A DNA stretch of 64,000 nucleotides from UBA7672 sp040398465 (lineage in GTDB: Bacteria > Pseudomonadota > Alphaproteobacteria > Caulobacterales > Hyphomonadaceae), in contig JBBAUA010000010.1 of NCBI GenBank assembly GCA_040398465.1, positions 17,511-81,510 of the forward strand. Reading direction: 5' to 3'. The notes under the pieces are model-generated. The model was not told the DNA's origin. It ran no database searches and worked only from the letters and a program-made list of their open reading frames with translations. Shown in pieces: positions 60,104-64,000 of the stretch. Made by a program: the position numbers and the translations under genes. Position 1 is the first letter of the stretch. Every line of letters starts with the position of its first letter.

Positions 60104-60180
60104 TTTGATCTCCTGTTGGCCAAATCGGCCTTCCGTGGCCACGCAGCCTTCACTGCTCGCGACGGTGACGCCGGACGCAT

Positions 60181-60209
60181 CGAGGGCATTCCTTTAAGGA
60201 ATGCCCTCG
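60181..60209. promoter_or_regulatory. Perfect 14-bp inverted repeat
   Basis: CGAGGGCATTCCTT and its exact reverse complement are separated by one T (29 bases in total). It lies between two minus-strand genes, 21 bases beyond the stop of the lipoprotein gene. There is no T-run after it on the minus strand, so it is not a classic intrinsic terminator; it may be an mRNA-stabilising hairpin or an operator of the barrel gene. Confidence 0.6.
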
Positions 60210-60229
60210 GCTTAGCAGTCTGACGATTT

Positions 60230-60823
60230 TCAACCCGGGTTGTAGGGCAGGGATGAGTGATGCAGCACGATACGGAGGTTGCCGTCCGTTCCGCGCTTCC
60301 AGCCCCAGGTCTTGTCGACAACAGTGACATTGCCGTCGCGGTCTGTGATCCGCACATTGCCCATCGAGATCGCAACGTCACCATCGGTGAAGATCGCAGC
60401 GTTCTCGATCTTGTAGCTGCGCCAGTGCTTCAGCGCAAAGCCAGTGTCGCTGGCGAATGTCTTGTTGCCGCCAACGAAGTATGCGAGCGCGCCTTCGCGG
60501 GTGGTCCGGAAGGTCTGGGGAACCACGGTCAGCGTAGGCTTGAACAGCACGGGGCCGAGCGAATAGCCGTAGGCGGAGTCGATCACGGCCTCGGCAGTCT
60601 TCTTGGCGGCGTCGAAGCCTGAGCTGTCATAGGTGGTGGAGATCTTGACCAGAGCCTCGCCCCAGGCGTTCTGCGCCGCGATGACCTGATCGCGTGTGAT
60701 GGGGGCGGCTGCTTGCGAGGTGGCCGCCGCGGACGCGGAAGTCCCCGGCATCGAGGCGCAGGCGCCGAGCGTGGTGAGTGACAACGCCATAACGCTGGAG
60801 GCAATGGCCATGGACTTAAGCAT
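60230..60823 (-). CDS. NTF2/SnoaL-like lipoprotein
   Basis: A 197-residue lipoprotein. Signal and lipobox: MAIASSVMALSLTTLGACAS with Cys. The mature part after an Ala/Ser spacer contains ITRDQVIAAQNAWGEALVKI, SYKIENAAIFTDGDVAISMG and VVDKTWGWKRGTDGNLRIVL, which fits an NTF2-like cone fold, and the tail VLHHSSLPYNPG. Homologues are commonly annotated as putative phosphoribosyl-AMP cyclohydrolase, which the sequence does not support. GGAG 6-7 bases before ATG 60823. Confidence 0.78.
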   Translation of the reverse strand: MLKSMAIASSVMALSLTTLGACASMPGTSASAAATSQAAAPITRDQVIAAQNAWGEALVKISTTYDSSGFDAAKKTAEAVIDSAYGYSLGPVLFKPTLTVVPQTFRTTREGALAYFVGGNKTFASDTGFALKHWRSYKIENAAIFTDGDVAISMGNVRITDRDGNVTVVDKTWGWKRGTDGNLRIVLHHSSLPYNPG

Positions 60824-60974
60824 TCGGAATCTCCGTGTTCTGCTAGCGTCGTTTCTCGATCGCGAGCTAGAGGTAGAGACAGCTCCAAGGCGCCGCGATC
60901 CGCTGCATGGCGTATGCGATGACATATGCCAGGCGGCAGACGACATGCAGCGTGGCCTCTACTAAAGTAACGCA

Positions 60975-62135
60975 ATGGGTAATCCATACGATAAAAGTGG
61001 TCTTTTCGGAGCGCGGAGCGCCTTCAGCGCCTCCCTTCCCGAGAGTGCTTCGGATCTGCGCGCGGTCTATCGCGTCGCTGAGGCGCGTTCCGCACGCCTG
61101 AGGCTGCTGTTTGACTCGGCCCGCGACCTTGCGACGGCTGAGGACGACGCCGTCGATCAACAGCTTCAGTTGGCGTCTCAGCGCGCAGCCCACTTCCTTG
61201 GCTACACGCGCGGTCGCCTGGCCATGGAGCAACCCGCGAACGCCGATCCGGACGCCCGCGTCATCGACCTTGCCGCTGCGTCGGGCGTCGGACCCGTCGC
61301 CTATCTGGTACTCGATAACCTCGCCGGAGGGGCGGTGCATCCGGACGATCTGGAAGCTGTCGGTGTGCTTGGTCAGCTCATGATGGCGCGTCTCTCGTCC
61401 ATGCATCGGGAACGAGAGCGGGATTTGCTGCTGTCCGAGATTGCGGATCGTGAGGCTCGGCTGGCGACGCTTGTCGAACGTCTGATCGTTGATGATGAAC
61501 ATGCGCGCAGGCGTCTTGCAGCGGATCTTCATGACGGGGTGGCGCAGGTTGCTGGCGCCGCGCTGAGGCGTCTTGAAATCATCGACGAGATACGGCCGCA
61601 ACTGTCGCCTGACGCATTGTCGGAGATTGACCGCGGCGTGGAGCTTGTCCGGCAAACGGTCGGGGAGCTGCGCAGTCTCATTCGGGGGCTGCGGCCGGTG
61701 ACCCTTGAAAGTCTTGGGCTTGCTGCAGCTCTCAGGGAGGAATTGCCGCGGCTGATCGATATTCCGCTGCATGTCCGCACCACGGATGTAGCCGCCAGCA
61801 GGCCATCTCCAGAGATCGAGATTTCATTGTTCCGCGCCGCTCAGGAGGCGGTCCACAACATACGGAAACACGCGCGTGGATGCACGCGCGTGGAGGTAAG
61901 GCTTGACATGAAGCCGTCCGGCCTGAGGCTGGAAGTCGTCAATGACGGTGAAGCGGTGGATCAATTCACGCTACAGTCTCGGCCCAGCGGTTCATCAACC
62001 GGCGGCCTCGGACTGCTCATGATGCGCGAACGCATCTCCGCAATTGGAGGCGACCTTCGCATCAAGGCGGTCGAAGGAGGGGGTGTCAGACTGGAGATCG
62101 GGTTGTGTTACAGTCTGGCCACGTCCCAACAGTGA
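60975..62135 (+). CDS. NarX/LiaS-type sensor histidine kinase, soluble
   Basis: A 386-residue HisKA_3-type kinase. No transmembrane helix. The N-terminal 190 residues have helices and a mixed region (GVGPVAYLVLDNLAGGAVHP) that may be a GAF-like sensor. The phospho-His lies in ARRRLAADLHDGVAQVAGAA, dimerisation helices follow, and the ATPase domain has EISLFRAAQEAVHNIRKHAR (N box), VNDGEAVDQF and STGGLGLLMMRERISAIGG (G boxes). It phosphorylates the LuxR-type regulator encoded next, overlapping by 4 bases. Confidence 0.9.
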   Translation: MGNPYDKSGLFGARSAFSASLPESASDLRAVYRVAEARSARLRLLFDSARDLATAEDDAVDQQLQLASQRAAHFLGYTRGRLAMEQPANADPDARVIDLAAASGVGPVAYLVLDNLAGGAVHPDDLEAVGVLGQLMMARLSSMHRERERDLLLSEIADREARLATLVERLIVDDEHARRRLAADLHDGVAQVAGAALRRLEIIDEIRPQLSPDALSEIDRGVELVRQTVGELRSLIRGLRPVTLESLGLAAALREELPRLIDIPLHVRTTDVAASRPSPEIEISLFRAAQEAVHNIRKHARGCTRVEVRLDMKPSGLRLEVVNDGEAVDQFTLQSRPSGSSTGGLGLLMMRERISAIGGDLRIKAVEGGGVRLEIGLCYSLATSQQ

Positions 62136-62794
62136 GCGAGACATTCCGCGTCATCATTGCCGACGACCACGAACTCGCGCGCGAAGGCCTGCGGGCAATG
62201 ATCGCCCGTGATCCAGGCTTCGTGCTGGTGGGCGAGGCGAGCAGCGCCGAAGAAGCCGTCTCTCTGACTGTCTCACAGTCACCTGATCTTGCGATCCTGG
62301 ATGTGCAGTTCGGCGGCGCAAGTCTCGATGGCTTCTTTGCAGCACGCGCTATTCGGTCGAACGCGCCGGACGTCGGCGTTTTGATGGTTACCCTCCATGA
62401 CGCGCCACAATTCGTCTCAGCGGCAATTCAGGCGGGTGCTCGCGGCTACATGCTGAAGGATGCGAGCCGGTCCGAGTTGATCGCTGCAATGAAGGCGGTC
62501 GCCTCTGGAGCTACGGCCTTCCCGAGCAGGCTTCTGGTGCGCGCTCTGGATCAGGAACCAGCATCGCCTGATGCTGGCGTCAGCAGGCTCGCGCGCTTGA
62601 CCGCGAGAGAGCGAGAAGTTCTCCGGCATGTGGCCCGTGGGCTGACCAACAAGGCGATCGCGCGCGAACTGGGGCTCAGTCCGGGCACGGTGAAGGTCCA
62701 TGTCGAGCGGTTACTGTCCAAACTTGGCGTGACCGATCGAACGCAGGCAGCGGTCATGGCAACCGCGTCGGAAAGATCCAATGCAGTACCTTAA
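62132..62794 (+). CDS. LuxR-family response regulator
   Basis: A 220-residue regulator. Receiver with IIADDHELAREGLRAMI, phospho-Asp in LAILDVQFGG, Thr in LMVTLHD and Lys in YMLKDAS; LuxR-type helix-turn-helix with RLARLTAREREVLRHVARGL and NKAIARELGLSPGTVKVHVE. GTG at 62132 overlaps the kinase stop (GTGA), so the two form one unit. Target genes are not evident. Confidence 0.94.
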   Translation: MSETFRVIIADDHELAREGLRAMIARDPGFVLVGEASSAEEAVSLTVSQSPDLAILDVQFGGASLDGFFAARAIRSNAPDVGVLMVTLHDAPQFVSAAIQAGARGYMLKDASRSELIAAMKAVASGATAFPSRLLVRALDQEPASPDAGVSRLARLTAREREVLRHVARGLTNKAIARELGLSPGTVKVHVERLLSKLGVTDRTQAAVMATASERSNAVP

Positions 62795-64000
62795 ATCGGT
62801 CATGAAGCTCTGGCTCAACCTGCCGCTTGCCATCAAGGGCGTCGTGGTGGTGTCCGTCCCGCTCGCAATCCTGCTCACCTCAGTCGTGTCGCTCTACTTC
62901 GCCAGCATGGCTGAGGCTCAGGCGGAAGATGACGTCCGCGCTACCTTCGCCATCCAGAACGACATCCACGAAGTTCACGCCCTTCTGGCGGAAGCCGCAG
63001 GCGGGATGAGGGGATACCTGCTGACCGGACAGGAGCGGTTTCTCGAGCCATACTTCAAGGCTGAGGCGGAAATGCCGCGAACCACCAAACGCCTGCGACT
63101 CGCGATCCGTGACGAGCAGATCGAGCGTCGTCTCGACCGTGTCGAGGAACTCGTCGCGCAGAAGCGGCTCGGCCTCGCCAACATGAGGCAGATGCGCGAT
63201 CGCGCAGGGGCCGACATCCCCGACTCTGACATCATGGCGGGATTGTCCTCCAACAAGCTGGTTCTCGACCAACTGCGCGATGAGATCGAGAAGATGCAGG
63301 AGCGCGAGCAGGTGCTCCTCGATATGCGTCGGCAGACCGCGGATGCTGCGCGGTCCCGAAATCTGGCGCTGACAGCGATCAGTGGCGCCATCGGCCTGCT
63401 TGGCAGCCTGGGCGCTGTCTCGCTTTTTTCGACGGGGATTGTCCGTCGTATCCAGGCGCTCGAAGCCGATGCGCAAAGGCTCGAGCGTGGTGAGCCCCTT
63501 GTTGCGACCAATGACGACACCGACGAGATTGGTCGTCTGGGGCGGCAACTCGCGCATGCAAGCGCGCTTCTGCGCGCGCGCGAGCAGGCATTGAGGGAAG
63601 GCGAGGAACGCTTCCGAATGGTTGTGGAAGGTGTCAGGGACTACGGAATCTTCGCGCTTGATATAAATGGTGCAGTGGTAAGCTGGAATACCGGTGCTGA
63701 GCGCATAAAGGGCTGGACGGGTGACGAGATCGTTGGAAAGCACTTTTCCTGCTTCTACCCGGAAGATACCCGACATGAGACCCCTGCGCGCATGCTGGCT
63801 GCCGCAAGACTGAACGAACGCGCCGAGGATGAGGGCTGGCGTGTCCGCAAGGATGGCTCCCGCTTCTGGGCCAACGTCGTCATAACCGCCCTCCGGGACG
63901 ACACTGGTGCGCTCAAGGGCTATTCAAAAGTCACACGGGACATCACCGAGCGACGCCGGGTCGAGCAGGACCTTCTGCTTGCGCGCGAGGAAGCCGAAGC
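62781..64000 (+). CDS. CHASE3-HAMP-PAS sensor protein, 5' part
   Basis: The first 406 residues of a sensor that runs off the window; ATG 62781 overlaps the preceding regulator's stop. N-terminal helix (AIKGVVVVSVPLAILLTSVV), CHASE3-like periplasmic helices (AAGGMRGYLLTGQERFLEPY), second helix (LALTAISGAIGLLGSLGAVS), HAMP-like linker, and PAS domain (EGVRDYGIFALDINGAVVSW, GWTGDEIVGKHFSCFYPED, VTRDITERRRVEQDLLLARE). Expected to continue into a histidine kinase or hybrid. It shares the operon with the NarX-type kinase pair, so signals may be integrated. Confidence 0.9.
   Translation, partial: MQYLKSVMKLWLNLPLAIKGVVVVSVPLAILLTSVVSLYFASMAEAQAEDDVRATFAIQNDIHEVHALLAEAAGGMRGYLLTGQERFLEPYFKAEAEMPRTTKRLRLAIRDEQIERRLDRVEELVAQKRLGLANMRQMRDRAGADIPDSDIMAGLSSNKLVLDQLRDEIEKMQEREQVLLDMRRQTADAARSRNLALTAISGAIGLLGSLGAVSLFSTGIVRRIQALEADAQRLERGEPLVATNDDTDEIGRLGRQLAHASALLRAREQALREGEERFRMVVEGVRDYGIFALDINGAVVSWNTGAERIKGWTGDEIVGKHFSCFYPEDTRHETPARMLAAARLNERAEDEGWRVRKDGSRFWANVVITALRDDTGALKGYSKVTRDITERRRVEQDLLLAREEAE

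Overview
The window looks like a chromosomal segment of a GC-rich alphaproteobacterium, most plausibly Caulobacterales/Hyphomonadaceae-like. The grounds are flagellar hook-junction genes, a glycine-cleavage operon with P-protein split into two subunits behind a tandem glycine riboswitch, SCP/thiolase and acyl-CoA catabolism genes, host-attachment family proteins and a beta-propeller phytase lipoprotein. The taxonomic call is inference. Two runs of exactly 100 N (27691-27790 and 40551-40650) are scaffold gaps. No rRNA, tRNA, transposase, integrase or CRISPR array was recognised.

Layout. 1-1971: 3' end of flgK, then flgL. 1968-10546: mixed housekeeping and secreted enzymes (limonene-epoxide-hydrolase-like lipoprotein, tannase-family esterase, sorbosone-dehydrogenase-like lipoprotein, mnmA, a membrane-anchored DUF5675 protein). 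10555-17743: crotonase, host-attachment protein pair, thiolase-ridA, short endonuclease V, Zn-alcohol dehydrogenase, DUF2332. 17745-23175: gcvT-gcvH-paiB-like-gcvPA-gcvPB operon with riboswitch and candidate promoter. 23343-31803: FkbM methyltransferase, degenerate receiver protein, epoxide hydrolase, panD, SIMPL protein (cut by a gap), chemoreceptor, porin-like barrel. 31986-37376: one gene of about 1,800 codons made almost entirely of an 8-residue repeat. 37547-45902: two divergent thiolase-superfamily genes, a phytase, wreckage of a TonB receptor and a CDGSH gene, and a crotonase/acyl-CoA dehydrogenase pair.

45971-53318 is the most interesting block: a TIR-transmembrane-FGE-like protein, a SLOG-like plus four-TM protein and a divergently transcribed TIR-transmembrane-WD40 protein. 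A remnant of another TIR gene start lies between the last two. This has the look of a nucleotide-signalling or immune-effector island, although no activity can be proved from sequence. 53322-60823 holds a DUF4344 putative metallopeptidase, a four-gene MacAB-type ABC export operon, an outer-membrane barrel and an NTF2-like lipoprotein. 60975-64000 is a two-component cluster: NarX-type kinase, LuxR-type regulator, and the start of a CHASE3-HAMP-PAS sensor that runs off the window.

Genes that clearly work together are the glycine cleavage operon (sensed by its own riboswitch), thiolase-ridA, the export operon, and the kinase-regulator pair. The regions richest in unexplained features are 31986-37376 (octad repeat protein), 42978-43912 (rearrangement scar) and 45971-53318 (TIR/SLOG island).
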